Assembly (NCBI GenBank): GCA_014384345.1
Contig: JACNGB010000049.1
Location: forward strand, 1-64,000
DNA length: 64,000 nt
Source of the DNA: Candidatus Thioglobus pontius
GTDB lineage: Bacteria; Pseudomonadota; Gammaproteobacteria; PS1; Pseudothioglobaceae
Direction of reading: 5' to 3'
Every line of letters starts with the position of its first letter. Position 1 is the first letter of the stretch. The position numbers and the translations under genes were made by a program. The notes beneath the pieces were generated by a model that did no database searches, was not told the origin of the DNA, and saw only the letters and a program-made list of their open reading frames with translations. Positions 10,645 through 20,661 of the stretch are shown one piece after another.

Positions 10645-11568
10645 TTAAAGGGCAAAAGTATCATCATATGGCTTATCGCCTTTTACTGTAGGCAAATCTA
10701 GCCAATTTCCCCAATGTGACCAACCACCATTGTAAAGTCTTACATCTTTGTAGCCCAAATGCTTAAGTTGCAAGAAAGATTCACTCATACGAAAACCGTC
10801 GTCACAATAAACATATACAGTATTACCCTTAGGCACAGATTGGTATAAATCTGCCAACTCGTCATCTTCTAGCCAAGTTTGAGACTGAGCATCTGTACCA
10901 TCCATACTTACGATATTAATGGCGCCGGGAATATGACCTTCTTGCACACCATGAGAACTACCACCAGCATATCGTTCTGGCGGACGGGCATCAATTAGCG
11001 TGATGTTGTTTGAACGGCTTGAAGTGACAAAATCATAAATCTGAGGAAATTCAACAAACATAGATTTATCAGCCTCAGATAGAATGATGTTACTAGCTTC
11101 CCTTACAGGAGATATGTCTTGAGTAATGTCCTCAAATGCAGACCATGCCACAGTGCCGCCATTAAGAATTTTTAATTGAGATTCATCAAATCCATATAAT
11201 TTTAATAACACCCATAATCGAGCTGCAGTTACTGTACGGGTATCATCATAAATTACAATTGTCGAATCTTTCTTTACACCCCATTTACGCAGTGTGGTTT
11301 GAAATTGCTCTCTAGAGGGAAAGCGTGTTACATTTAAGGATTGATTATCAGCTAAATCTTTAAAACGCTTTACTTGTATCGCCCCTGGAATATGACCTAT
11401 AGTATGATAACGATGTGGATGATATCGCACCTCAAGTACAATCAGATTCTCATTTTCAATATTATCTGCAAGCCAATCTGAATCAACCAAAAAATCTGGC
11501 ATTGCTTGAGCCATGATTGGCAATAAAAGCACAAATAAAGCATTTAATAGTTTCATTTCATTCTCCAA
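10645..11568 (-). CDS. Exported tandem-rhodanese sulfurtransferase
   Basis: Signal peptide, two rhodanese domains, active-site loop YVYCDDGFRMS. Confidence 0.88.
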   Translation of the reverse strand: MENEMKLLNALFVLLLPIMAQAMPDFLVDSDWLADNIENENLIVLEVRYHPHRYHTIGHIPGAIQVKRFKDLADNQSLNVTRFPSREQFQTTLRKWGVKKDSTIVIYDDTRTVTAARLWVLLKLYGFDESQLKILNGGTVAWSAFEDITQDISPVREASNIILSEADKSMFVEFPQIYDFVTSSRSNNITLIDARPPERYAGGSSHGVQEGHIPGAINIVSMDGTDAQSQTWLEDDELADLYQSVPKGNTVYVYCDDGFRMSESFLQLKHLGYKDVRLYNGGWSHWGNWLDLPTVKGDKPYDDTFAL

Positions 11569-12178
11569 AAATTAAAAATTTAATTATCCCGCCAAATGCC
11601 AAATAAAAAAGTGCCAATATCGACAAGGTGAAAATAACTTTTTGTGCCAAGCTAAAGGTTTGAATCTTATCTCTACCTCTATTTAAATCACAGGCTTCTC
11701 CTGGACAATGCTTGACCTTTTCATCATGCACTAGATTGTATATTTTGCAACCTGCACAAATACCAAAAACTGCCTCAAAAAACAACAGACCCAAACACAA
11801 GGCACAAGTAAGGATATTAATTGGACCGCGAATTTCATTTAAGACGACCAAATAAAACATAATCGCTGCCAAGGTAAAGCCAATACTCCAAGCCCATCTT
11901 TTTGGCGCCGCATCTGTATATTCTGGCTTTTGGTTATTCACCATCCAACGCCCAAGCACCATCGACGGTGCGTATTTAGGGCTTAAAAAAATACGAATGA
12001 AAAAATCAAATAAAAATACCGTTACCATGAGTTTGGTCGGCTCATTATTACCCGTTAGAAAGCCGTTCATAAAGGCCATAAAGGCAAAGAAAAACACAAT
12101 GCCAGCGGCAGCACGAACTTCACGTTCGTTGAACATAAGCCCGTCATAACCTGTTACTTTTTCACCAAATGCAAACAT
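11558..12178 (-). CDS. DUF4395-like integral membrane protein
   Basis: Multiple TM helices; MFNEREVRAAAGIVFFFA..., CAGCKIYNL; overlaps the rhodanese gene by 11 bp. Confidence 0.7.
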   Translation of the reverse strand: MFAFGEKVTGYDGLMFNEREVRAAAGIVFFFAFMAFMNGFLTGNNEPTKLMVTVFLFDFFIRIFLSPKYAPSMVLGRWMVNNQKPEYTDAAPKRWAWSIGFTLAAIMFYLVVLNEIRGPINILTCALCLGLLFFEAVFGICAGCKIYNLVHDEKVKHCPGEACDLNRGRDKIQTFSLAQKVIFTLSILALFYLAFGGIIKFLIFGE

Positions 12179-12238
12179 ACATTACTTTGTAATTACCAAT
12201 GCGCCAATCATACACAAGTCGCAAAAAAAAATCAGTTT

Positions 12239-13435
12239 TTAAACCACTTGCCCCGCTGCCCATCCGGAAGACCAAGCCCATTGAAAGTTATAACCACCAA
12301 GCCAACCAGTCACATCAACAGTTTCGCCAATAAAATACAGCCCCGGCTGTTTGTTTGATTCCATGGTTTTGGAGGATAACTCATTAGTATCAACCCCGCC
12401 CGTACACACTTCTGCCACACGCAAGCCTTCAGTGCCACTTGGCACTAACAGCCAATGATTTATTTGATGACCAAAGGCCTTTAAGTCGTTGCGTTTAATT
12501 TCACCCAAAGTAGTGTCAGCCAATAACTTAGTGCCCAAAGTATTAGCCAGGCGTTCGGCTAAGCGTTTAGGGAAAAACTCACCCAAAATGGTTTTAAGCT
12601 CTGCCTTGCCGCGTGAGCGTTGTTTATCTAGTAAATATTCGCTTACATCTATATCAGGCAATAGGTTGATTTTAATACAATCTCCTGGCTGCCAATAGGA
12701 AGAGGCTTGCAAAATAGCCGGTCCACTTAACCCTCTGTGTGTAATTAACAGTGCCTCTCTAAAACTAACCCCTTGACAAGTCACTACTGCGTCTAGAGAT
12801 AATCCAGATAAATCTTTAAAATAGGTGTTAATATCATGCTGATGAAACGTAAATGGCACCAATGCTGGTTTGAACGGGTGTGTGTTCAAATTAAATTGCT
12901 TAGCAACTGTTAATCCAAAATCAGTTGCTCCCATTTTGGGAATACTTGGTCCGCCAGTGGCAACAACCAATGAGCTCGACTCAAACTCCCCTTGATCAGA
13001 TTGAATAAGATAGTTTGAATCAAATTTTATGTTGTTAATATTGCAATCCAAAACAAAATCAGTTTGTTGACACTCATCAAGTAGCATTCTTAAAATCGCA
13101 CCAGATTTTTGATCGCAAAATAATTGCCCCAAAGATTTCTCTTGCCAGCTCAGATGATGGCTTTGCATTAACGCCATAAAATCCCATTGCGTATAGCGCG
13201 ATAAAGCCGATTTACAAAAATGCACATTGTCAGACAAAAAGGCTTGAGGCTCAATATATAAATTAGTAAAGTTACAACGGCCACCGCCAGAGATTAAAAT
13301 CTTTTTTCCAGCTTTGTTAGCTTTATCTAATATTAATACCTTTCGACCACGTTGTTGCGCTTGTGCGGCGCACATTAAACCAGCAGCGCCTGCACCAACA
13401 ACAATCACATCGTATTTTTTTAGATTAACTTCCAT
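12239..13435 (-). CDS. BaiN/YhiN-like NAD(P)/FAD-dependent oxidoreductase (HI0933 family)
   Basis: YDVIVVGAGAAGLMCAAQAQQRGRKVLILDKANKAGKKILISGGGRCNFTN. Start set at MEVNLKKYD (13435); the track start at 13453 is inside the upstream repeat. Confidence 0.9.
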   Translation of the reverse strand: MEVNLKKYDVIVVGAGAAGLMCAAQAQQRGRKVLILDKANKAGKKILISGGGRCNFTNLYIEPQAFLSDNVHFCKSALSRYTQWDFMALMQSHHLSWQEKSLGQLFCDQKSGAILRMLLDECQQTDFVLDCNINNIKFDSNYLIQSDQGEFESSSLVVATGGPSIPKMGATDFGLTVAKQFNLNTHPFKPALVPFTFHQHDINTYFKDLSGLSLDAVVTCQGVSFREALLITHRGLSGPAILQASSYWQPGDCIKINLLPDIDVSEYLLDKQRSRGKAELKTILGEFFPKRLAERLANTLGTKLLADTTLGEIKRNDLKAFGHQINHWLLVPSGTEGLRVAEVCTGGVDTNELSSKTMESNKQPGLYFIGETVDVTGWLGGYNFQWAWSSGWAAGQVV

Positions 13436-13712
13436 AGAGGCAAAACCTCCCAAACTGTTTATCAGTAATATTGCTTTTTGATTTTAGTGTAGCGTTTGCA
13501 ACTTGCTGATGTGAGGAATTGCCTCGTCCAGCAGCGCCTGCACCAATAATAATAACGTCGTATTTTTTTAAATTAGTTTCCATAGAGGCAAAACCTCCCA
13601 AACTGTTTATCAGTAATATTGCTTTTTGATTTTAGTGTAGCGTTTGCAACTTGCTGATGTGAGGAATTGCCTCGTTCAGCAGCGCCTGCACCAATAACAA
13701 TCACATCGTATT
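13381..13712. repeat. 148-bp tandem direct repeat, about 2.2 copies (13381-13528, 13529-13676, partial 13677-13712)
   Basis: The string cagcagcgcctgcaccaa recurs at 13381, 13529 and 13677 (period 148). The unit covers the 5' end of the flavoprotein gene and its upstream region. Confidence 0.95.
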
Positions 13713-13715
13713 GCT

Positions 13716-14960
13716 TCACAGCAATTGACTGATCGTTTTAACAATATTTGGCGCATCCCATTCTAATGCACCTCGATAAACGTATCGAATAGTACCGTTT
13801 TTATCCAGCAAAAAATTTGACGGATAAGCGTAAACACCCCAGTTTTTAACAGCAATACCAGACTCATCTAACAATATAGGCAAGTCAAAGGGTACTTTTT
13901 TCATAAATTCATTAATTTGCTGTTTAGACTCGCCGACATTAATGGTTAAAATTTGAAAATCTGTCGCTTTGAGTTTTTCATTTAATCGAGCCAAAGACGG
14001 TACCTCCTCAACACAAGGCTTGCACCAACTAGCCCAAAAATTAAGCAACACCACCTTACCCCTATATTGATCAAGACTGACTTTTTCACCGATTAAATTA
14101 TTAAGCACCAAATTAATTGATTGTTTTTGCACATAAGGCTTTAACACGGGCTCACTAAACGACAGTTCGGTTGTTTTTTTATTGGTTTTTTTAATGATTA
14201 GTGGCTTGGGTGGTGTAACCGTTAATAGTAAATTTGATGCCAATAAGTAAGTGTCTGCTAGCGCATCTTTTTCTTGTAGGCTTACCTTAGACAAATCTTG
14301 TTCATTACGCATATGAAAGCCGCCACTCACCCCTTTAAGTCTATGAGTAAATACTGAACTACCACCTTTTTTCAGAGCTTGAACAATCTCTTCAGCGCGA
14401 AAATATTTAGTCCCGTACTCGGGCAAAATTAAATAAACTGGCAAATTACTAACTCGAGCCACATCTACATACTGTGCATTAGTGCCTAACTGCGGCTTAC
14501 CTAAAATAAGGTGTGGAGAGTGTAACAAATGACCTTTTAAATAGTTAGAATTCGGGTTATCCAATTGCCACTGATTAGCAACCTTAAGTGCCAATTGCGC
14601 TCCTCGACCTGAGGCAATAAAAAATAATTGCTTAAAACCCTGTGCTTTAGAATAATCAACAAGCTCTAATAAATCATTCACATTAAATTTGTCAATACTA
14701 CTACGGCGTGGTGCAACCATATAACTTGAGTGCAGATCAACAGCCCACAATGTATGATTTTCAAATGCCAATTGTTGTGCAGTAGTCACATAACCCTTGC
14801 CCAAACCTCGCTCCGAAGGTAGCTGCAAATACAAGACCTTCCCTTCACCAGGATAACTGTCAATCGTAATCACATCGCCTGAAGACAGTTCTACATCAAA
14901 TTTTTCCCCGGCATACAATGTCGCAGAAAAGAACGTTACTATTAAAATTAACCACTTCAT
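13716..14960 (-). CDS. Exported fusion: alpha/beta-hydrolase-like domain lacking GxSxG + TlpA thioredoxin domain
   Basis: N-terminal half aligns by eye with the 2282-3034 product and C-terminal half with the 3031-3552 product; WASWCKPC active site. Confidence 0.8.
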   Translation of the reverse strand: MKWLILIVTFFSATLYAGEKFDVELSSGDVITIDSYPGEGKVLYLQLPSERGLGKGYVTTAQQLAFENHTLWAVDLHSSYMVAPRRSSIDKFNVNDLLELVDYSKAQGFKQLFFIASGRGAQLALKVANQWQLDNPNSNYLKGHLLHSPHLILGKPQLGTNAQYVDVARVSNLPVYLILPEYGTKYFRAEEIVQALKKGGSSVFTHRLKGVSGGFHMRNEQDLSKVSLQEKDALADTYLLASNLLLTVTPPKPLIIKKTNKKTTELSFSEPVLKPYVQKQSINLVLNNLIGEKVSLDQYRGKVVLLNFWASWCKPCVEEVPSLARLNEKLKATDFQILTINVGESKQQINEFMKKVPFDLPILLDESGIAVKNWGVYAYPSNFLLDKNGTIRYVYRGALEWDAPNIVKTISQLL

Positions 14961-15208
14961 CTAGCGTTATAAAGCTCCAAAATATAGTACAAAAATACCC
15001 CCTCTGATGAGCGCGCAGGGCCGACAACCTTAGCTGCGTAACGATGATCATCTGGATTTGACTGATCCATGGCAACTTGCAAATCTGAGACAATCTCTAC
15101 ATTATTAGCCGGCACACGCCCGCGTTTCACTCGCGGTATCAATACCACGGCAAAAGCTTCTTTAGCAACATTAGCGCTGGGATGTGGATCTAATGAATAA
15201 CCTCTCAT
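14957..15208 (-). CDS. Hypothetical protein (83 aa)
   Basis: [30 protein letters not shown]...; ATGA overlaps with both neighbours. Track start at 15238 is probably too long. Confidence 0.65.
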   Translation of the reverse strand: MRGYSLDPHPSANVAKEAFAVVLIPRVKRGRVPANNVEIVSDLQVAMDQSNPDDHRYAAKVVGPARSSEGVFLYYILELYNAR

Positions 15209-15915
15209 ACGTCTTTGGTAATAATTTTTGAACCGCACACCTGATTGGCTGGAACGGCAACATGGATTTTAGCTGGCAACGACAACTCCATCGCATTCAC
15301 ACGACGCACAAATTCTGCTTTATCGACTTTACCGCCTATCATTTCATTAAATACCTTTTCTTCCCAAATTGAGCTAACCGTGCGTCCGCCATAATCGTGT
15401 GCCGGATACACATAGGTTTCATCTGGCAAGGTAAATAATTGAGAAATAGAATCAAATAATTTTTCAGCGGATCCACCCTGGAAATCACAACGACCGCAAC
15501 TCCTAATTAGCAAGGCGTCGCCGGTAAAAACTTTATTACCAATAACGTACGACATACAGCCATCAGTATGTCCTGGTGTTGATAGAGCGTTGATTTGATA
15601 TTCGCCAAAATGCAAACTTTCACCATCTTTGATTAAAACATCAGCGCAAGCAACAGGGTTAAACTCACCCAAAACAATTTTAGCTTCTTTGAATTTTTGT
15701 TTAAGCGGGCAAGAACTGGTAATATGATCTGCATGTACGTGGGTTTCAATAATGTATTTAAGATCCAAACCTAATTCTTCAATCAGACCAATATCACGCT
15801 GCTTAGTCTCAGCAACTGCATCGATAATCACCGCCTCTTTAGTTTTAGAATCGGCCAAAAGATATGTATAAGTTGAGCTTTCTTTTTCAAACAACGGTCT
15901 AAAAATTAAACTCAT
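15205..15915 (-). CDS. ETHE1-like persulfide (sulfur) dioxygenase, MBL fold
   Basis: [63 protein letters not shown]. Confidence 0.93.
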   Translation of the reverse strand: MSLIFRPLFEKESSTYTYLLADSKTKEAVIIDAVAETKQRDIGLIEELGLDLKYIIETHVHADHITSSCPLKQKFKEAKIVLGEFNPVACADVLIKDGESLHFGEYQINALSTPGHTDGCMSYVIGNKVFTGDALLIRSCGRCDFQGGSAEKLFDSISQLFTLPDETYVYPAHDYGGRTVSSIWEEKVFNEMIGGKVDKAEFVRRVNAMELSLPAKIHVAVPANQVCGSKIITKDV

Positions 15916-16211
15916 GGCAAGACTTTTTTAAAGGGTTTAACAATCACTTTTTCATAAGCACCCGATGCCATATATGGATCGGCATCTGCCCAAGTTTGCG
16001 CCTGTTCAAGTGAGTCAAATTCAGCCACCACTAGCGACCCAGTAAACCCTGCCTCACCGGGCTCATTATTATCGATCGCAGGATGGGGTCCAGCCAAAAT
16101 TAATCGCCCTTCATTTTTTAAACTGGTTAAACGCTCAATATGTGCAGGACGCACAGCCATTCTTTTTTCTAATGAATTCTCAACATCTTGAGAAATAATT
16201 GCATATAACAT
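15912..16211 (-). CDS. YciI-like protein
   Basis: [45 protein letters not shown]...[20 protein letters not shown]. Confidence 0.88.
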   Translation of the reverse strand: MLYAIISQDVENSLEKRMAVRPAHIERLTSLKNEGRLILAGPHPAIDNNEPGEAGFTGSLVVAEFDSLEQAQTWADADPYMASGAYEKVIVKPFKKVLP

Positions 16212-16222
16212 TTAAAAAACTC

Positions 16223-16966
<744 letters not shown>

Positions 16967-16990
16967 TTATTAATTCAAATCAAGCTTCAA

Positions 16991-17818
16991 TTATTCTGTT
17001 CTAACTCTTAAATACACCGGATATTTATAGTTACCTTTGTTTGTGAAGCCATAATATTTGAAAGTAATTTTACTACCAATAGCGGGTGGATTAGCTCTGT
17101 CTTTATCTTTAAATCCTGAGCCAACTTTAAGTTGTTTGCCGTTATCATCCTGACAAAGAACCGAGCCCATTTTCCCTAAATATTTACCCTTACCTGGCAG
17201 CACCTTTAACACCACACATTCGGTATCAGAATATTGTTTAACCTTTAAGGCTGAAGATAATCGCCCTGTTGCATATAAACTATCCGGATTGCGCACCACT
17301 ACCCCTTCACCTTTGTTACTAACCACTTCAGCTAAAAAATCCTGTAGTTTCTGTTGATCGGTAATTTCGGTTTGCTTAAGCACTTTAAGATGTGTCACAA
17401 AATTCTGGTCTAAATAAGCGTTTAATACATCTAGCCTTGCCAACAAACCACCAGACTGATTTGGCACTTCAAAAATATTATGAGTAATTTGCTGCCAACG
17501 ATAATTTGAATCTTTGCTGCGTACAATCGATGAAATATTTTCAAAATCTCCCCGCTTAGTCCATAGCTCGCCATCAACGGAAAATGGTGGATAATTTTGA
17601 GTAAACCAGGTCGGCGGGTTGAGGCGCTTTCCACCTCGCGTTAGTAATTCTTGCCCCGTCCAAAAACCTCGAATACCGTCGAGCTTTTCACTCATCACCC
17701 AGCCGACGACCTCTTTAGAGTCATCATAAGTTTTAAGTAAAAACAAGTCTGGCTTGTTCGCCAGACTATTGCAGGACAAGAACAGTGCAATGATTAACGA
17801 AATAAACCGATTAATCAT
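16991..17818 (-). CDS. Small ATP-dependent DNA ligase with signal peptide (LigE-like)
   Basis: N-terminal signal peptide; nucleotidyltransferase motif I SEKLDGIRGFW; DGELW; GEGVVVRNP; C-terminal OB-fold region. Confidence 0.85.
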   Translation of the reverse strand: MINRFISLIIALFLSCNSLANKPDLFLLKTYDDSKEVVGWVMSEKLDGIRGFWTGQELLTRGGKRLNPPTWFTQNYPPFSVDGELWTKRGDFENISSIVRSKDSNYRWQQITHNIFEVPNQSGGLLARLDVLNAYLDQNFVTHLKVLKQTEITDQQKLQDFLAEVVSNKGEGVVVRNPDSLYATGRLSSALKVKQYSDTECVVLKVLPGKGKYLGKMGSVLCQDDNGKQLKVGSGFKDKDRANPPAIGSKITFKYYGFTNKGNYKYPVYLRVRTE

Positions 17819-17830
17819 TGCACTTAGCCA

Positions 17831-18667
17831 TTAGCTTAACTGATCTTCCAAAAAACCGTTTTGTTTGGTAATGGTATCAATATCTTTAAGCGTTTTAAGC
17901 ATGTCTGCCATTTTGTGAATCGGGATCATATTCGGACCATCACTGAGTGCATTTTCAGGATCTGGGTGAGTTTCCATAAAAAAGCCACTCACACCAACGG
18001 CTGCTGCCGCTCTTGCTAATACTGGCACCATCTCGCGCTGACCACCCGAAGTCAGACCGTTTCCACCGGGCTGCTGCACTGAATGCGTAGCATCAAACAC
18101 CACTGGCTGACCAGTTGAGCGCATGGTTGACAAACCGCGCATGTCGGATACCAGTGTATTGTAGCCAAATGAGGTGCCTCGATCACAAATGGTGATTTGT
18201 TGATTGCCTACTTCAAACGCCTTATCAACAACATTTTGCATGTCCCATGGCGCTTGAAATTGACCTTTTTTAATATTAACTGGAATACCTTGACTACACA
18301 CATTTTGAATGAAGTTTGTTTGGCGCACTAAAAAAGCCGGTGTTTGCATCATATCAACCACATCTGCCACTTCGTCAAGCGGCGTATCTTCGTGCACGTC
18401 TGTCAACACTGGCACGCCAATTTCAGTTTTAACTTTTTCTAAAATTCGTAAACCTTCTTCAATGCCCAAACCTCTAAAACTACCCGTACTAGAGCGATTA
18501 GCTTTATCGTAAGATGATTTGTAAATAAAGTTAATACCTAGTGCGTCCGTTACATTTTTTAAATGCTCTGCTGTACCAAGCGCTAGCTCTTCTGATTCAA
18601 TCACACAAGGGCCGGAAATCAAGAAAAAAGGTTGATCAATACCAACTTCAAAATCTAATAGTTTCAT
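17831..18667 (-). CDS. kdsA: 3-deoxy-8-phosphooctulonate synthase
   Basis: [46 protein letters not shown]. Start set at MKLLDFEVG. Confidence 0.95.
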   Translation of the reverse strand: MKLLDFEVGIDQPFFLISGPCVIESEELALGTAEHLKNVTDALGINFIYKSSYDKANRSSTGSFRGLGIEEGLRILEKVKTEIGVPVLTDVHEDTPLDEVADVVDMMQTPAFLVRQTNFIQNVCSQGIPVNIKKGQFQAPWDMQNVVDKAFEVGNQQITICDRGTSFGYNTLVSDMRGLSTMRSTGQPVVFDATHSVQQPGGNGLTSGGQREMVPVLARAAAAVGVSGFFMETHPDPENALSDGPNMIPIHKMADMLKTLKDIDTITKQNGFLEDQLS

Positions 18668-18755
18668 CGTAATAAAAATGGTTAAAAGTGATAAGGTCAA
18701 TTATAAGCCAAACAATTCATTTAAAATGCTTAGCATTCAGAAATAAATTTCAATC

Positions 18756-19553
18756 ATGACAAACACACCTGACATTCTAAAAAAAATCATTGCTCGAAAA
18801 GAGCAAGAGATCAAAGAGGCACTCAAGCATGCTTCTTACGACAAAATGATGGAAAAAGCTTACGAAGATCGCGCCACACGTGATTTTTATCAGGCACTTA
18901 AAAATAAGGCCGATCTTAAGCAAAATGCCATTATTGCTGAGATTAAAAAAGCCTCCCCTTCAAAAGGTGTACTGCGTGAGAATTTTAATGTGGCCGAAAT
19001 CGCAAAAAGTTACGAACAACATGGCGCCGCTTGCTTGTCAGTATTAACCGACAAAGACTTCTTTCAAGGTGATGACAAATACGTAACTGAAGCTAGATCT
19101 GTAGTCAATTTACCTGTGTTGCGTAAAGAATTTATTATTGAACCATACCAAGTGTTTCAATCAAGAGTTTTGGGCGCAGATTGTATTTTGCTCATTGCTG
19201 CTTGCCTTGATGACCAACGCATGGAAGATTTAGCCATGTTGGCTATTTCTTGCCACATGGATGTATTAATTGAAGTGCACAATCTTGAAGAGCTTAAGCG
19301 CGTCCAACAATTACGCCTACCAATGGTGGGCATTAACAACCGTGATTTACGAACTTTTGATGTTACCTTGCAAACCACGATTGGCCTATTAGAAGCCATT
19401 GACGACGATACACTCGTTATTACTGAAAGCGGCATTCTAGGTGCAGAAGATGTCAAACTCATGAAAGAACATGACATTCATTCATTTTTAGTGGGTGAGG
19501 CGTTTATGCGTCAAGACAACCCAGGGCAGGCATTAGCAGATATTTTTGCCTAA
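18756..19553 (+). CDS. trpC: Indole-3-glycerol phosphate synthase
   Basis: IIAEIKKASPSKGVLRENF, VGINNRDLRTF, VITESGI. Confidence 0.95.
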   Translation: MTNTPDILKKIIARKEQEIKEALKHASYDKMMEKAYEDRATRDFYQALKNKADLKQNAIIAEIKKASPSKGVLRENFNVAEIAKSYEQHGAACLSVLTDKDFFQGDDKYVTEARSVVNLPVLRKEFIIEPYQVFQSRVLGADCILLIAACLDDQRMEDLAMLAISCHMDVLIEVHNLEELKRVQQLRLPMVGINNRDLRTFDVTLQTTIGLLEAIDDDTLVITESGILGAEDVKLMKEHDIHSFLVGEAFMRQDNPGQALADIFA

Positions 19554-19568
19554 AATAGGAATAACAAC

Positions 19569-19982
19569 ATGAACACAACAGTTAAATGGATTGATGGCAT
19601 GATGATGGTGGGCGAATCTGCCAGTGGACACGCCATTGTGATGGACGGCCCTGAAGAGTTAGGTGGTAATAATTTAGGGGTTAGACCTATGGAGATGCTG
19701 CTACTTGGCATGGGCGGCTGCACCACGGTTGATGTGATCTCAACCCTAAAAAAGATGCGAGAAGTGGTTGATGATTGTCGCGTTGAAATTTCAGCTGAGC
19801 GTGCTGATGAACATCCTAAGGTATTTACTAAAATTCACCTGCATTTTGTTATCAGTGGCAACAACCTCAACGAGAAAAAAATAGCCAAAGCAGTTAGCTT
19901 GTCAGCTGATAAATACTGCTCTGCTTCAATCATGCTTGGAAAAATGGCTGACGTTACTCACGATTTTTCTATCAATGACTAA
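19569..19982 (+). CDS. OsmC family protein
   Basis: GVRPMEMLLLGMGGCTTVDVISTLKKMR. Confidence 0.88.
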   Translation: MNTTVKWIDGMMMVGESASGHAIVMDGPEELGGNNLGVRPMEMLLLGMGGCTTVDVISTLKKMREVVDDCRVEISAERADEHPKVFTKIHLHFVISGNNLNEKKIAKAVSLSADKYCSASIMLGKMADVTHDFSIND

Positions 19983-20196
19983 CAACTGGGGCTGGCTCGG
20001 CACCATTACTGGTATAACCGGAGGTTTACTAGTGGCGCTCAATTTTGAGTATTCTAAATTTGGCTACCTATTTTTCATGGTATCAGCCATTAGCTGGATC
20101 ATTCAAGGCGCTAAAAATAACGACAAATCGTTAGTGCTACTAAATGCTGTTTTTGTTTGTGTCAACACTCTAGGACTTTATCATTGGTTTCTTTAA
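19975..20196 (+). CDS. Small integral membrane protein
   Basis: MTNNWGWLGTITGITGGLLVALNFEYSKFGYLFFMVSAISWII...; overlaps the OsmC gene end. Confidence 0.55.
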   Translation: MTNNWGWLGTITGITGGLLVALNFEYSKFGYLFFMVSAISWIIQGAKNNDKSLVLLNAVFVCVNTLGLYHWFL

Positions 20197-20612
20197 AGCA
20201 GCTTAGTAAGGCGTTACTATTATTATCGCTTGGATTCGCACAAGTAGCATTTGCTGAAAATACAACCAATGAAACCATTAACGTTGCTGATGAGATTGAA
20301 TCCATTAACTATGAAATCCTAGATTTAGAAGTCAGCTATGAAATGGGTGAAGATGTGTACGATGTCAATCTTGAAGCAACGGATATTCAAAACGAGCTCT
20401 TGTTTCATGAATATCAACTTGGCACCCCTAAAGATGAAAACAGCAATTGGAATGAATCAGAGCAAGCCATTCTTGATGCAAAAATTAAACTTCAGGCCTT
20501 GCAAGAGAAAATTAAACTAGAAGGAGACTGGGGTCAACTGCGCTTTAGAATGATTGATTTTAAAGGAGATGACCCTGGCGCACTCAAACTTCGCTATAAC
20601 TACGGTTTTTGA
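20157..20612 (+). CDS. Hypothetical exported protein; true start uncertain
   Basis: Signal-like segment LSKALLLLSLGFAQVAFA; acidic mature region; overlaps the previous ORF. Confidence 0.5.
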   Translation: MCQHSRTLSLVSLKQLSKALLLLSLGFAQVAFAENTTNETINVADEIESINYEILDLEVSYEMGEDVYDVNLEATDIQNELLFHEYQLGTPKDENSNWNESEQAILDAKIKLQALQEKIKLEGDWGQLRFRMIDFKGDDPGALKLRYNYGF

Positions 20613-20661
20613 AACTGGCTATTTAAATTTAAAATATTTAGCGTATAATATTTTTTTTCAT

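Noticed and set aside
13381-13712. CRISPR array or insertion-sequence remnant
   Set aside because: Contiguous 148-bp units without spacers, no terminal inverted repeats or transposase; explained as a tandem duplication of a gene start.
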